This document shows, in pieces, positions 1 to 8,761 of a stretch of DNA of 64,000 bases. The position numbers were made by a program, and so were the translations under genes. This DNA comes from Streptomyces venezuelae (GTDB taxonomy: Bacteria; Actinomycetota; Actinomycetes; Streptomycetales; Streptomycetaceae), in NCBI RefSeq assembly GCF_008642335.1, contig NZ_CP029191.1, positions 868,001-932,000 of the forward strand, given 5' to 3'. Within the stretch, counting starts at the first letter, position 1; every line of letters begins with the position of its first letter. Under the pieces are notes generated by a model. The model did no database searches. It was not told the origin of the DNA and worked only from the letters and a program-made list of their open reading frames with translations.

Positions 1-1218
1 GGTCGCGGCGGCGACGCCCCAGGCCGAGCCGACCGTGCCGCCGGCCGCCGCCCCGCCGAGTCCGCCGGCGACGTAGCAGGCGGAGGCGAACAGCTGGCTG
101 CGCAGGCTGCGCCGGGCCGCGCCGAGCGCGCGGAGTCCGGCGGCCGCGCCGGTGCCGAGTCCCGCGCCGACGACGCCGAGCGTGACCGGCACGATGAGTT
201 CGGAGGCGGCGGCCCAGACGTCGCCGAGGACGAGCTCACCGGCCCGGTCGGGGATCAGGAGCAGCGCCCCGCCCCAGAGCAGTGCGGCGACCGCCTGCCC
301 GCCGCCGAGGACGAGGCAGAACTGGCCGAGGCGGTGCGGGGCCCTGCGCAGGACCCGTGCCGCCTCGGCGACGGTGACGAGGGAGAGCCCCATCAGGACG
401 GCCATGAAGGGGCCGAGCAGGAGTTCGGCGCCGCGGATGACGCCGACCGCGCCGACGCCGACGATGACGCCGAGGCCGTACGCCCGCAGTTGGCTCGCAC
501 CGCTGTTGCTGACGTTCTCGACCAGGTACCGGGTGCCGAGGTCGCGGTGCGCGCGGAGCCATGCGCGCGCGCCGGTCACCCGGGGCCGGATCCCGGACTG
601 GAGACAGCCGTACGCCGCGGCGACAGCGGCGGAGCCGCCCCAGGCGAGGACGAACGCCCCCACGCTGCCGATGCGCGCCGCGACCAGCAGGGCGGGGACG
701 AGCGCGGCGCACCACACGAGGTCGTTGACGAACGCCTTGCGGCCGGCGCCCGCGGCGAAGAACGCGAACCGCCACGCGTCCTGGAGGAGCAGCCCCGGCA
801 GGACGACGCCGAGACAGGCGAACGCGGTGCCCACGCGGCCGCCCACGGCGAGGCCGACCACCGCCGACACCACGCCGAGGGCGAGGCCGGTGCCGAGCGC
901 GGTGCCCGACGCCCGGCCCGCCGCCTGGCGCCACGACTGCTCCGGAACGCCGCTGAAGCGGACCACGAGCGGGTCGGTGGCCAGGCCGCGGGAGACGTTG
1001 AGCACCACGCCGTAGGTGACCCAGGCCAGGCTGAACACGCCGAACGCGGTCACCCCGAGCGAGCGGGCCACGTAGACGCCCACGGCGAAGTTGCTCATGC
1101 TGGACGCCGCCTGGTCGGCGAGACCCCAGGACAGCCGTCCGACGATGCCCCGCCTGGCGCTCGGCTCCGCGGGCTCCGCCGGTGTCGTCTTCTCCCCCTC
1201 GGTGGTCATCGGCGTCAT
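1..1218 (-). CDS. Polysaccharide flippase-like membrane protein (partial, C-terminus outside window)
   Basis: A multi-spanning membrane protein of the MOP/MATE flippase type, which moves lipid-linked sugar repeats across the cytoplasmic membrane. About 405 residues are visible and the gene runs off the left edge. They form many long hydrophobic stretches separated by short Arg-rich loops, as in Wzx/RfbX proteins. The start is the ATG at 1216-1218, which overlaps the TGA of the preceding gene by the pattern ATGA; a second ATG lies three codons further in. It is the most distal visible gene of the exopolysaccharide cluster and the only transporter candidate in it, which supports the flippase role. 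The exact substrate is inferred from context. A lipid II flippase-like protein outside polysaccharide export is a less likely alternative. Confidence 0.7.
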   Translation of the reverse strand, partial: MTPMTTEGEKTTPAEPAEPSARRGIVGRLSWGLADQAASSMSNFAVGVYVARSLGVTAFGVFSLAWVTYGVVLNVSRGLATDPLVVRFSGVPEQSWRQAAGRASGTALGTGLALGVVSAVVGLAVGGRVGTAFACLGVVLPGLLLQDAWRFAFFAAGAGRKAFVNDLVWCAALVPALLVAARIGSVGAFVLAWGGSAAVAAAYGCLQSGIRPRVTGARAWLRAHRDLGTRYLVENVSNSGASQLRAYGLGVIVGVGAVGVIRGAELLLGPFMAVLMGLSLVTVAEAARVLRRAPHRLGQFCLVLGGGQAVAALLWGGALLLIPDRAGELVLGDVWAAASELIVPVTLGVVGAGLGTGAAAGLRALGAARRSLRSQLFASACYVAGGLGGAAAGGTVGSAWGVAAAT

Positions 1219-2489
1219 GCCTTGAGCAGCCCTGCGCCGTGCAGGGCGTCGGCCGCGACGGCGACGGCGTCGAACGGCAGCCCGGACCGTTCGGCGATGT
1301 CCAGCAGGCTGTGCTCGCCGTCGGAGAGGTTGAGCACCCAGAGCATGGCCATCTGGGCGTCCTTGGTGTCGCTGCGGCCGCCGAGCGCGTCGTACAGGCC
1401 GCGGCGGCCGAGCTGCGGTTCGCCGTAGGGGCTGAGGTTCTGGTACCTCCGGTTGCGGTCGAGGACGCCGAACGCCTCGCGGCAGACGGCGAGGGTGTCC
1501 GCCATCGCCTCCGGGGAGACGAAGTCCGGGTTGTCCGCCGAGGTGTGGTACTCGGGGTAGCCCGCGTACGGGGTGCGGCTGAGGGAGCCCACGCCGAGGT
1601 CGAACCCCGGCGAGCAGTACTGGCGCTCGTCGTAGCCGTACGGCGTGAACTCGGCGATGCGGTGCGGGCGTTCGGAGACGTCGAGGACGTGCCGGAGCAC
1701 CCGGTCGATCTCCGCGTCGCCGCGTCGGCTCTGCTTGTACGTGAGCCGCCCCGAGTCACCGGCGCAGGCCAGCACGAGCCCGTGCTTGACCTGGTCGATG
1801 CGCTCGGCGTTGCGTGCCAGCCAGGTGATCGCGCCGATGGTGCCGGGCGCGAAGATGAACCGGTACGTGTAGTACGGGTTCCGCTCGGCCAGCTCCCGGG
1901 CCAGGAACGTCGCCACCGCGACGCCGGCCAGATTGTCGTTGGCCAGCGACGGGTGGCAGACGTGGCAGGAGACGATGACCTCGTCGGCGACCTGCCCGGG
2001 GACGACGTGCTCGGCGTAGGTGAGGTGGCCGTCGGCGAGCGTGGAGTCGATGCGCACCTCGTACTCGCCGTCCGGCAGCGCGTCCAACGTGTCCTGGGCC
2101 AGGCAGAAGCCCCACTCCGGCTTGTAGTAGCTGGTGCGGTACGGCACCCAGGCCGGGTGGTCCGGCAGGGTGTGCAGATGGTCGCGCAGCTCGGCCAGCG
2201 GCATGGTCCTGGCGACCGGCACGCTGTAGCCGAGCACGTGCAGGCTGGACGCGGCGAAGTCGACGACCCGGCGGCCCGTGGAGTCGGCGACGTACGCGTC
2301 CCGGATGTTCCACTCCTGCGGGACCGTCCAGTCGAGCACCTGCGTCCCGGTCGGCACCTCGTGCACGGTGAGCGGGACGTACTCGTCGACGATCTGCAGG
2401 GTGGCGCGCACGCCGTCGCCCGTGATGCTCCGGCAGAGCGGGTAGAGCCGCTCCACCAGCGCGTGCATCTGCCCGCCTGCCTCGGTCAT
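1215..2489 (-). CDS. DUF4910/DUF2172 aminopeptidase-like protein (M28-related fold)
   Basis: A 424-residue member of the COG4310 family, proteins with a zinc-aminopeptidase-like fold often found in sugar-modification clusters. Likely metal-binding signatures are the CHVCHPSLANDN segment (about residues 175-186, with His179 and Asp185) and YHTSADN (314-320). The C-terminal 80 residues look like the winged-helix tail of the family. The ATG start overlaps the upstream epimerase stop (ATGA), and its own stop overlaps the flippase start. Its biochemical role is not established. In this context (cytidylyltransferase, C-methyltransferase, PIG-L, epimerase) it may act on an N-acyl or amide group of a modified sugar, but that is inference. 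Confidence 0.75.
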   Translation of the reverse strand: MTEAGGQMHALVERLYPLCRSITGDGVRATLQIVDEYVPLTVHEVPTGTQVLDWTVPQEWNIRDAYVADSTGRRVVDFAASSLHVLGYSVPVARTMPLAELRDHLHTLPDHPAWVPYRTSYYKPEWGFCLAQDTLDALPDGEYEVRIDSTLADGHLTYAEHVVPGQVADEVIVSCHVCHPSLANDNLAGVAVATFLARELAERNPYYTYRFIFAPGTIGAITWLARNAERIDQVKHGLVLACAGDSGRLTYKQSRRGDAEIDRVLRHVLDVSERPHRIAEFTPYGYDERQYCSPGFDLGVGSLSRTPYAGYPEYHTSADNPDFVSPEAMADTLAVCREAFGVLDRNRRYQNLSPYGEPQLGRRGLYDALGGRSDTKDAQMAMLWVLNLSDGEHSLLDIAERSGLPFDAVAVAADALHGAGLLKA

Positions 2490-3511
2490 CGGCGCCACCG
2501 CAGGGTCTCGTCGACGGTGCCGGCGTCGGAGGCCGCGCGCAGCACGGCGAGGCGGGTGAAGCGCTGCTCGAAGTCCTCGCGGGTCAGGCCGTGCTTGCGG
2601 TAGGCGTCGGCGAGTTCGAGGGCGCCCCGCTTGACGGTCCACTCGCAGTCGAAGCCGGGGATCGCGGCGCGGAACCGGGAGAAGTCGACGCGGTAGGAGC
2701 GGGGGTCGGCGCCGTTCTCGCCGGTGATCCGCACCTTCGCGCCGGACACCGCCTCGGCGACCTGCTCGGCGATCTCGGCGACCGTGACGTTGTTGGTCTC
2801 GCTGCCGATGTTGAACGCCAGGTCGTGCACCGCGTCGCGGGGTGCGGTGAGCGCGGCGGTGAAGGCCCGCGCGATGTCGGCGGCGTGCACGAGCGGCCGC
2901 CAGGGCGTGCCGTCGGAGAGGACGAGGACCTCGCCGGAGAGGAGGGCGTGGCCGACCAGGTTGTTCAGGACGATGTCGGCGCGCAGCCGGGGCGAGTAGC
3001 CGAAGGCGGTGGCGTTGCGCATGTACACCGGGCTGAAGTCGTCGTCGGCGAGCGCGTGCAGGTCGTCCTCGACCCGCACCTTGGACTCGGCGTACGGCGT
3101 CACGGGCCGCAGCGGGGCGTCCTCGGCGACCAGTTCGCCGCCGCCCGCCGCGCCGTAGACGGAGCAGGTGGAGGCGTACAGGAAGCGCCGCACCCCGGCC
3201 TCGCGGGCGAGCCGGGCGAGGCGCACGGAGGCGTGGTGGTTGATGTCGTACGTGAGGTCGGGGGCCAGCGCGCCGAGCGGGTCGTTGGAGAGCGCGGCCA
3301 GGTGGATCACGGCGTCGATGCCGGTCAGGTGGTCGGGTGTGACGTCGCGCAGGTCGACGCGCGGTCCCGGCGGGTCCACGGGGCGCGGGCCGAGGACGCA
3401 GTCGGCGAACAGGCCGGAGTCCAGGCCGACGACGTCGTGTCCGGCGGCGGTGAGCACCGGGGCCATCACGGTGCCCAGGTAGCCCTGGTGTCCGGTGAGC
3501 AGTACGCGCAA
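2486..3511 (-). CDS. NAD-dependent epimerase/dehydratase (SDR extended)
   Basis: A 341-residue nucleotide-sugar enzyme with a Rossmann fold. The N-terminal TGHQGYLG gives the GxxGxxG dinucleotide loop (Gly7, Gly10, Gly13). The catalytic Ser/Thr region is STCSVYG (about 114-120) and the YxxxK pair is Tyr140-Lys144. Length and motifs fit extended SDRs such as NDP-hexose 4-epimerases, 4,6-dehydratases and 4-ketoreductases; the sequence alone does not say which. Because a CDP-glucose pathway gene lies two genes upstream, it may act on a CDP-linked 4-keto sugar. Start ATG at 3511; the upstream PIG-L gene ends 3 bases before it. Confidence 0.85.
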   Translation of the reverse strand: MRVLLTGHQGYLGTVMAPVLTAAGHDVVGLDSGLFADCVLGPRPVDPPGPRVDLRDVTPDHLTGIDAVIHLAALSNDPLGALAPDLTYDINHHASVRLARLAREAGVRRFLYASTCSVYGAAGGGELVAEDAPLRPVTPYAESKVRVEDDLHALADDDFSPVYMRNATAFGYSPRLRADIVLNNLVGHALLSGEVLVLSDGTPWRPLVHAADIARAFTAALTAPRDAVHDLAFNIGSETNNVTVAEIAEQVAEAVSGAKVRITGENGADPRSYRVDFSRFRAAIPGFDCEWTVKRGALELADAYRKHGLTREDFEQRFTRLAVLRAASDAGTVDETLRWRR

Positions 3512-3514
3512 GGT

Positions 3515-4162
3515 TCAATCCCCCAGCTTGAGTGCGAGTTTGGTGACGGCGAACGCCTCGGCGTAGCGCGCGTGGCATTCGATTCCGCGGATCCGGGCGA
3601 GGCCGAGGAAGGCCTCGCGGTCGTACCAGGGCCGGTGCCGCTGGGAGGGGTAGTGCTCCTGGAGGAGCCGTACCTTCTCCTCGGCGGTCTCCGGTGCGAG
3701 CGGCTGGTACGCGGTGGGGCGGCCGAGGTCGCCGTCCCACTTGACGATCTCGTAGCCGAGGACGAGGTGGTCGCGGAACGCGGTGGGGATCAGCTGGGCG
3801 AGGCCCCGGTGGTCCTGGTGGGCGTCGTCGGTGCGCGGGGCGATGACGAGGTCCGGTTCGGTGCGTGCGCGCAGTTCCTCGACCGCGGCCTTGGCCTCGT
3901 CCCAGTGCACGGGCATCCGTCCGTCGGGCAGTTTGAGGACGGTGACGGCGAGTTCGGCGCCGGGGCAGAAGGCGGCGAGCGCGGCCAGTTCCTCCTGCTC
4001 GCGTTCGGTGCCGCCGCCGGAGAGCACCAGCGCGTCGACGCGCAGGCCGGGCCGGGCCGCGCACATCGTGAGGAGTGTGCCGCCGGCGCCGATGGCGATG
4101 TCGTCGCAGTGCGCGCCCACGGCGACGATCCTTTCGAGGGGTCCCGCGCCGAGGCTGATCAC
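3515..4162 (-). CDS. PIG-L family deacetylase (LmbE-like)
   Basis: A 215-residue zinc-dependent N-deacetylase of the PIG-L/LmbE family, which removes acetyl from GlcNAc-type or related sugars. The family motif appears as GAHCDDIAIGAGG near the N-terminus, with Cys in place of the usual Pro of AHPDD. The second zinc motif is DDAHQDHRG. The GTG start at 4162 overlaps the TGA of the cytidylyltransferase (GTGA). An in-frame start 13 codons upstream would lie inside the previous gene and give an Arg-rich extension, so it was not chosen. It sits in the modified-sugar part of the polysaccharide cluster, so a sugar N-deacetylase is the best guess. Confidence 0.85.
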   Translation of the reverse strand: MISLGAGPLERIVAVGAHCDDIAIGAGGTLLTMCAARPGLRVDALVLSGGGTEREQEELAALAAFCPGAELAVTVLKLPDGRMPVHWDEAKAAVEELRARTEPDLVIAPRTDDAHQDHRGLAQLIPTAFRDHLVLGYEIVKWDGDLGRPTAYQPLAPETAEEKVRLLQEHYPSQRHRPWYDREAFLGLARIRGIECHARYAEAFAVTKLALKLGD

Positions 4163-4953
4163 GCGCCCACCCCTGCGCTGTCGCGTTCCCACACGGCCCA
4201 CGGGCGGTCGCCGCGGGTGTAGGCGTCGTCGAGCGCGGCGCGCTCCTTGACGGTGTCGGTCGGCTTCCAGAAGCCGCGGTGCTGGTGCGCCACGAGGCGG
4301 CCGCTCTTGGCGAGCTGGGCGCAGCCGTCGGCGACGAGGTCACCGTTCTCCGGGATGTGGTCGAAGACTTCCTGGCGGAGCACGAAGTAGCCGCCGTTCT
4401 CCCACATGGGCAGCTCGCTGACGGGGGTGATGCCGCCCACGAGGCCGTCGTCGCCGAGCTCGACGCAGTGGAAGGAGGACTGGGGCGGCACGACCATCAT
4501 CGAGGCGCCCGCGTCGCGCCGGGAGAACTTGTCGATCATCTCCGGGAGCGGGGCGTCGGTGAGCACGTCGGCGTAGTTGGCGAGGAACATCTCGTCGCCG
4601 CCCAGGTGATGGCGGACCCGGCGGAGGCGTTCCCCGATCGGCGACTCGATGCCGGTCTGGGCGAACGTGATCGTCCAGTCGGCTATGTCGGTGGAGAGCA
4701 GTTCGGTCTGCCCGCCGCGCAGCACGAAGTCGTTGGACGTCGTCTCCTCGTAGTTGAGGAAGAAGTTCTTGATGTGGTGGGCGCCGTACCCGAGGCAGAG
4801 GATGAACTCCTTGTGCCCGAAGTGCGCGTAGTAGCGCATGACGTGCCAGATCAGCGGGCGCGGGCCGACCATCGCCATGGGCTTGGGCACGTCGTCCGCG
4901 GCACCGCTCCGCATCCGCATGCCGTAGCCGCCGCAGAAGAGAACGACCTTCAT
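4159..4953 (-). CDS. rfbF: Glucose-1-phosphate cytidylyltransferase-like nucleotidyltransferase
   Basis: A 264-residue nucleotidyltransferase expected to make CDP-glucose from CTP and glucose-1-phosphate. The N-terminus KVVLFCGGYGMRMR is the nucleotide-binding loop, followed by a KPMAMVGPRPLIWHVM stretch typical of RfbF/AscA. Near the C-terminus WENGGYFVL and GFWKPTDT are also family hallmarks. The start ATG at 4953 has GGAGG 6 bases upstream and overlaps the methyltransferase stop (ATGA). A longer reading frame upstream was rejected because it lies inside the previous gene. The usual partner, CDP-glucose 4,6-dehydratase, is not obvious in this window. Confidence 0.85.
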   Translation of the reverse strand: MKVVLFCGGYGMRMRSGAADDVPKPMAMVGPRPLIWHVMRYYAHFGHKEFILCLGYGAHHIKNFFLNYEETTSNDFVLRGGQTELLSTDIADWTITFAQTGIESPIGERLRRVRHHLGGDEMFLANYADVLTDAPLPEMIDKFSRRDAGASMMVVPPQSSFHCVELGDDGLVGGITPVSELPMWENGGYFVLRQEVFDHIPENGDLVADGCAQLAKSGRLVAHQHRGFWKPTDTVKERAALDDAYTRGDRPWAVWERDSAGVGA

Positions 4954-6203
4954 GCTGTGACCTCCTTCGAGGACGCGGCCTCGACGATGCTCAGTTCGGG
5001 GATGGGGAAGACGAGGCGGCCGCCCCACTCGTGCACGTACGCGAGCTGCTCGGCCAGTTCGGCCCGCAGGTTCCACGGCAGGACGAGGACGTAGTCCGGC
5101 TTGTCGGCGGCGATCTGTTCGGGCGCCAGGATCGGGATGCGGGTGCCCGGGGTGAACCTGCCGTGCTTGTACGGGTTGCGGTCGACCGTGTACGCGAGCA
5201 GGTCGGGGCGGATGCCGCAGTGGTTGAGCAGGGTGTTGCCCTTGCCGGGTGCGCCGTAGCCGACGACGGTCTCGCCGCGCTCGGCCGCCTCGATGAGGAA
5301 CTTGAGGAGGTCCCGGCGGACCTTCGCCACCCTGGCGGAGAACTCGGTGTATCCGGACAGCTCCTGGAGACCGGCGGCCTTCTCCCTGGCCAGTACGTCC
5401 GACACGCGCTGCGACGGCTCACCCGCCACGTCGGCAGGCCGGGCCCACAGTCGGATGGAGCCGCCGTGGGTGGGCAGCAGCTCGACGTCGACGAGGGCGA
5501 GGCCGCCGCTGGCGAGGGCGCGGATCGCGGACGCCACCGTGTAGTACTGGAAGTGCTCGTGGTAGATCGTGTCGTACTGGTTCTCCTCGATGAGGGTCAG
5601 CAGGTGCTGCACCTCGATGGAGACCCAGCCGTCGTCGGCGACCAGGGCGCGCAGTCCCTGGGTGAAGCCGACGACATCGGGGATGTGCGCGTACACGTTG
5701 TTGGCGACGACCAGGTTCGCCGGGCCGTGCTCGGCGCGGACGGCCGCACCGGTCTCCGGGGAGAGGAACTCGGTGAGCGTGGGGACGCCCGCCTCCCGTG
5801 CGGCGGCGCCGACGTTCACCGACGGCTCGACGCCGAGGCAGCGGATCCCGCGCTCCACGACGTGCTTCAGCAGGTATCCGTCGTTGCTCGCGACCTCGAC
5901 GACGAAGGCGTCCGCACCGAGCGCCGCCCGTTCCACCGCGTCGGCGACGAACGTGCGGGCGTGCTCCACCCAGGAGGTCGAGAAGGAGGAGAAGTACGCG
6001 TACTCCGTGAACGTCTCCTCGGGCTTGATCAGCGGCGGGATCTGCGCGAGCCAGCAGTCGGTGCAGACCCGCAGGTGCAGCGGGTACGCGGGCTCGGCCA
6101 GGTCCAGTTGGTCCGCCGCGAGGAAGCTCTCGCACGGCGGTGTCGCCCCCAGGTCGACGACGCTCGCCAGCGTCGCCGAGCCGCAGAGTCGGCATGCTGT
6201 CAT
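4950..6203 (-). CDS. NDP-hexose C-methyltransferase family (class I SAM methyltransferase)
   Basis: A 417-residue protein with the three-part layout of TylCIII/EvaC-type sugar C-methyltransferases. The N-terminal zinc-binding region has CRLCG (Cys4, Cys7), Cys24 and CTDC (Cys47, Cys50). The central SAM-binding Rossmann domain begins near VEVASNDGYLL, and the C-terminal domain contains GYGAPGKGNTLLNHCG. Such enzymes methylate a ring carbon of a 4-keto NDP-sugar. With the RfbF-like gene downstream, a branched CDP-sugar is likely. The ATG start overlaps the upstream glycosyltransferase stop (ATGA). Substrate and carbon position are inferred only. Confidence 0.85.
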   Translation of the reverse strand: MTACRLCGSATLASVVDLGATPPCESFLAADQLDLAEPAYPLHLRVCTDCWLAQIPPLIKPEETFTEYAYFSSFSTSWVEHARTFVADAVERAALGADAFVVEVASNDGYLLKHVVERGIRCLGVEPSVNVGAAAREAGVPTLTEFLSPETGAAVRAEHGPANLVVANNVYAHIPDVVGFTQGLRALVADDGWVSIEVQHLLTLIEENQYDTIYHEHFQYYTVASAIRALASGGLALVDVELLPTHGGSIRLWARPADVAGEPSQRVSDVLAREKAAGLQELSGYTEFSARVAKVRRDLLKFLIEAAERGETVVGYGAPGKGNTLLNHCGIRPDLLAYTVDRNPYKHGRFTPGTRIPILAPEQIAADKPDYVLVLPWNLRAELAEQLAYVHEWGGRLVFPIPELSIVEAASSKEVTA

Positions 6204-7513
6204 CGGGTCCCCCCATATCTGCCCGCGCGTGTCCCCCACCGCGAGCCAGTGCTTGCTTTACCTGTCGGCGACGGGCTTTCCCCGTCGCCGGACCGCTCCG
6301 CGATCGCGGAGCGGTACCCCTCCTCCAGGCGCTCCAGGCCCACGGCCGGGCTGAACCCCTGTTCGTAGCGGCGCCTGGCCGCCCGTCCCATCTCCCGGTT
6401 GGCGGCCGGGTCGGTGGCGACGCGGCGCAGGCACGACGCGAGCGACGTGGCGTCGCCCGGCCGGTGCAGCAGCCCGGTCACGCCGTCCTCGATGAGCTCG
6501 ACGAAGGCGCCGTGCGCGGCGGCGACGGCCGGCACCCCGGCCGCCATCCCCTCGGCGACGACCAGGCCGAACGTCTCCATGGCCATCGAGGGGGCCACCA
6601 CGGCGATCGACTTCGCGACGCCCTCCCGGCACCGCTCCGGGTCCCACAGGCCGACGTATCGCACGTCGTCCCGGCCCCTCGCCCAGGCGGTCACCTCCCG
6701 CTCCAGCGGCCCCGCCCCGGCGATCACGAGCGGCGCACCCACCCCGCCGCTCGCCGCGACCTCGTCCCACGCGGCCATGAGCAGCCGTACGCCCTTGGCC
6801 TCCGCGAGGCGTCCGAGGTAGAGCACGTGCTCGCCGTCGGCCGTCCTGCGGGCGTCCGGGTCGGGCACGAAGTTGTGCTTGACCGTGAGCCGTTCGGCCG
6901 GCATGCCGGAGCGCACCAGGGTGTCGCGCTGCGCGGCGGAGATGCAGAAGAACCGCTCCACGCCGGACCACCACCGGCGCCGGTTGACGGCGAGGCTGAC
7001 CGCGAGCGGCACCGTCGCGAGGCGCGAGTCGCGGTAGCAGCCGTGCCGGACGGCGGGCAGTGACATCTTGGAGCCGACGCATTCGGTGCACGGCCTGCCG
7101 TCCCGGTGCAGGGTGCCCGGCGGGCAGACCTGGGTGTAGTTGTGCAGCGTGGCGACGGTCGGCACGCCCGCGTCGGCGCAGGCGGCGAGGACCGCGGGCG
7201 ACAGGAGCGGGAAGACGTTGTGGACGTGCACGACGTCGGGCCGCTCCGCGCGGAGCCGGGCGGCGAGCTCGGTGCGGACCTTGGGGTTCCACGGTACGAG
7301 CAGCGGCACGGTGGCCTTGCTCGGCAGGGAACGTGCGGCGATGTCGTCGCTGCGCCGCTCGAAGACGTCGACGTGGTGGCCTGCCGCGCGCAGCAGCGCC
7401 ACCTCCTCGTCGACGACTCTGTTCTCGCCGCTCGGCTGGGCCGAGGAGTAGCGGTTGTGCACGACGAGAACGCGCAAGTCGTGCGTGTCGTGCGGACCGT
7501 TTCCTGCGTGCAT
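6200..7513 (-). CDS. Glycosyltransferase family 4-like
   Basis: A 437-residue GT-B fold glycosyltransferase that would add one sugar to the lipid-linked repeat unit in the cytoplasm. The N-terminal domain starts LRVLVVHNRYSS and has an acceptor loop SGENRVVDEE. A VVHVHN segment and the C-terminal SMAMETFGLVVAEGMAAG (the EX7E-type donor site) mark GT4. A cysteine cluster CPPG...CTEC (about residues 130-145) occurs in some members that act early in repeat assembly. The ATG start at 7513 has AGGAGGT at a good distance. The C-terminal tail is basic and poorly conserved. Confidence 0.85.
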   Translation of the reverse strand: MHAGNGPHDTHDLRVLVVHNRYSSAQPSGENRVVDEEVALLRAAGHHVDVFERRSDDIAARSLPSKATVPLLVPWNPKVRTELAARLRAERPDVVHVHNVFPLLSPAVLAACADAGVPTVATLHNYTQVCPPGTLHRDGRPCTECVGSKMSLPAVRHGCYRDSRLATVPLAVSLAVNRRRWWSGVERFFCISAAQRDTLVRSGMPAERLTVKHNFVPDPDARRTADGEHVLYLGRLAEAKGVRLLMAAWDEVAASGGVGAPLVIAGAGPLEREVTAWARGRDDVRYVGLWDPERCREGVAKSIAVVAPSMAMETFGLVVAEGMAAGVPAVAAAHGAFVELIEDGVTGLLHRPGDATSLASCLRRVATDPAANREMGRAARRRYEQGFSPAVGLERLEEGYRSAIAERSGDGESPSPTGKASTGSRWGTRAGRYGGTR

Positions 7514-7521
7514 GCTTGAGG

Positions 7522-8760
7522 TCACCTCCTGGCCCATCGCGGGACGTGTCGTCGGGGAACTGCGGGCGTCGAGAGGGGCGAGGGCGTGACGGGGGTCGCG
7601 AGGAGCGCGGCGGCCAGGCCCAGGTGGAGCAGGTAGGGCGAGGCGTCGCCGAGTCCGGCCTCGGTGTACGAGGAGATCGCGACGTAGCTGATCAGGAAGA
7701 TCGCGCAGGCCCTTGCCAGGGACGGCGGCCGCAGCAGGGCGACGCCGCCGAGGACGAGGAGCATCGACGCCACGATGGTGACGCCGGTCAGGCCCTGTTC
7801 GTTGTAGACGGCCAGCCAGCTGTTGTCGATCGGCAGCCCGCCGAACGACTTGTCGCCGAGGCCCGTGCCGAACACCTTCTCCCCGCTCGTCCGGGGCGCG
7901 GAGAGGAGGGCGTCCCAGACCTTGGCGCGGCCGGTGAGGTTGGAGAAGTTCTCCTGGCTCTGGCCGCGCAGGAACCAGGACTGGATCGCGGAGTAGAAGA
8001 CGACCGCGCCGACGGTGACGCACACCACCGTCCAGGCGAAGAAGCGGCGGGCGGCGGCGCTGGTCATGACGAGCGAGCAGATCGCGAGCGTCAGCCCGAC
8101 GAGCATGCCGACGGTGGCCGTACGGGTGTGGGTCAGGGCGAGCAGGACGAGCGAGGGCACGATGACGAACGCCCCGCTGCCCTTGGTGGTCCTGCGGCCG
8201 ATGAGGAGCAGCACGGTGAGTCCGATGATCACCGCGGCGTACTGGCCGATCTGCGGCGGGGTGAGCGGCCACAGGGCGCCGACGAGGCGTCCGCCGTAGT
8301 ACTCGGGCATGGCCGTGCCCGGCGCGATGACGAGGCCGACGGCGACCGTGCAGAGCGCCACGAAGTACATCCGGATGTGGTGGCGTACGAACGTCAGGCT
8401 GCCGTCCCACCAGCGGGTGAGCAGCCAGAGCGTGCCGACGAAGAGCGTGAGCCGGAAGCAGCGGAACAGCGCGCCGTACCCGACCTCCAGGTTGGCGCTG
8501 GAGATCACGCTCGGGATGAGGAGCAGGGTGAGCAGCAGGACGAAGGCGCTGGGCCGGATGCGGAGCCGCGGGTTGAGCGCGAGGGCCAGCGCGAACGCGG
8601 TGACGAGCGCCCCCATGGTGGCCATCTGGATGAGGGAGCGGGGAAGGGTGACGATGGTCTTCGCCCCGGCGGAGCCCAGCGTGTTGAGGCCGAGCAGCGC
8701 CCAGACGACGCCGACGGCCTTGGGCGTGCCGGCCGGGCGTATCGCGGTGTCCGTGCTCAT
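7522..8760 (-). CDS. O-antigen ligase/polymerase-like (Wzy) membrane protein
   Basis: A 412-residue polytopic membrane protein with about 10-12 predicted membrane segments and a large outside loop near residues 265-330 (FSNLTGRAKVWDALL ... FGTGLGD). That is the pattern of the Wzy_C/O-antigen ligase family, which polymerises repeat units outside the membrane. It is encoded between a glycosyltransferase and a beta-helix lipoprotein and is the only polymerase candidate in the cluster. The ATG at 8760 follows the upstream stop by one base (TGACATG). A GTG three codons upstream is possible and would overlap that stop. Confidence 0.8.
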   Translation of the reverse strand: MSTDTAIRPAGTPKAVGVVWALLGLNTLGSAGAKTIVTLPRSLIQMATMGALVTAFALALALNPRLRIRPSAFVLLLTLLLIPSVISSANLEVGYGALFRCFRLTLFVGTLWLLTRWWDGSLTFVRHHIRMYFVALCTVAVGLVIAPGTAMPEYYGGRLVGALWPLTPPQIGQYAAVIIGLTVLLLIGRRTTKGSGAFVIVPSLVLLALTHTRTATVGMLVGLTLAICSLVMTSAAARRFFAWTVVCVTVGAVVFYSAIQSWFLRGQSQENFSNLTGRAKVWDALLSAPRTSGEKVFGTGLGDKSFGGLPIDNSWLAVYNEQGLTGVTIVASMLLVLGGVALLRPPSLARACAIFLISYVAISSYTEAGLGDASPYLLHLGLAAALLATPVTPSPLSTPAVPRRHVPRWARR

Positions 8761-8761
8761 G

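Noticed and set aside
6140..7063. Plus-strand frame opposite the glycosyltransferase
   Set aside because: Antisense to a gene with clear GT4 motifs and good ribosome-binding site.
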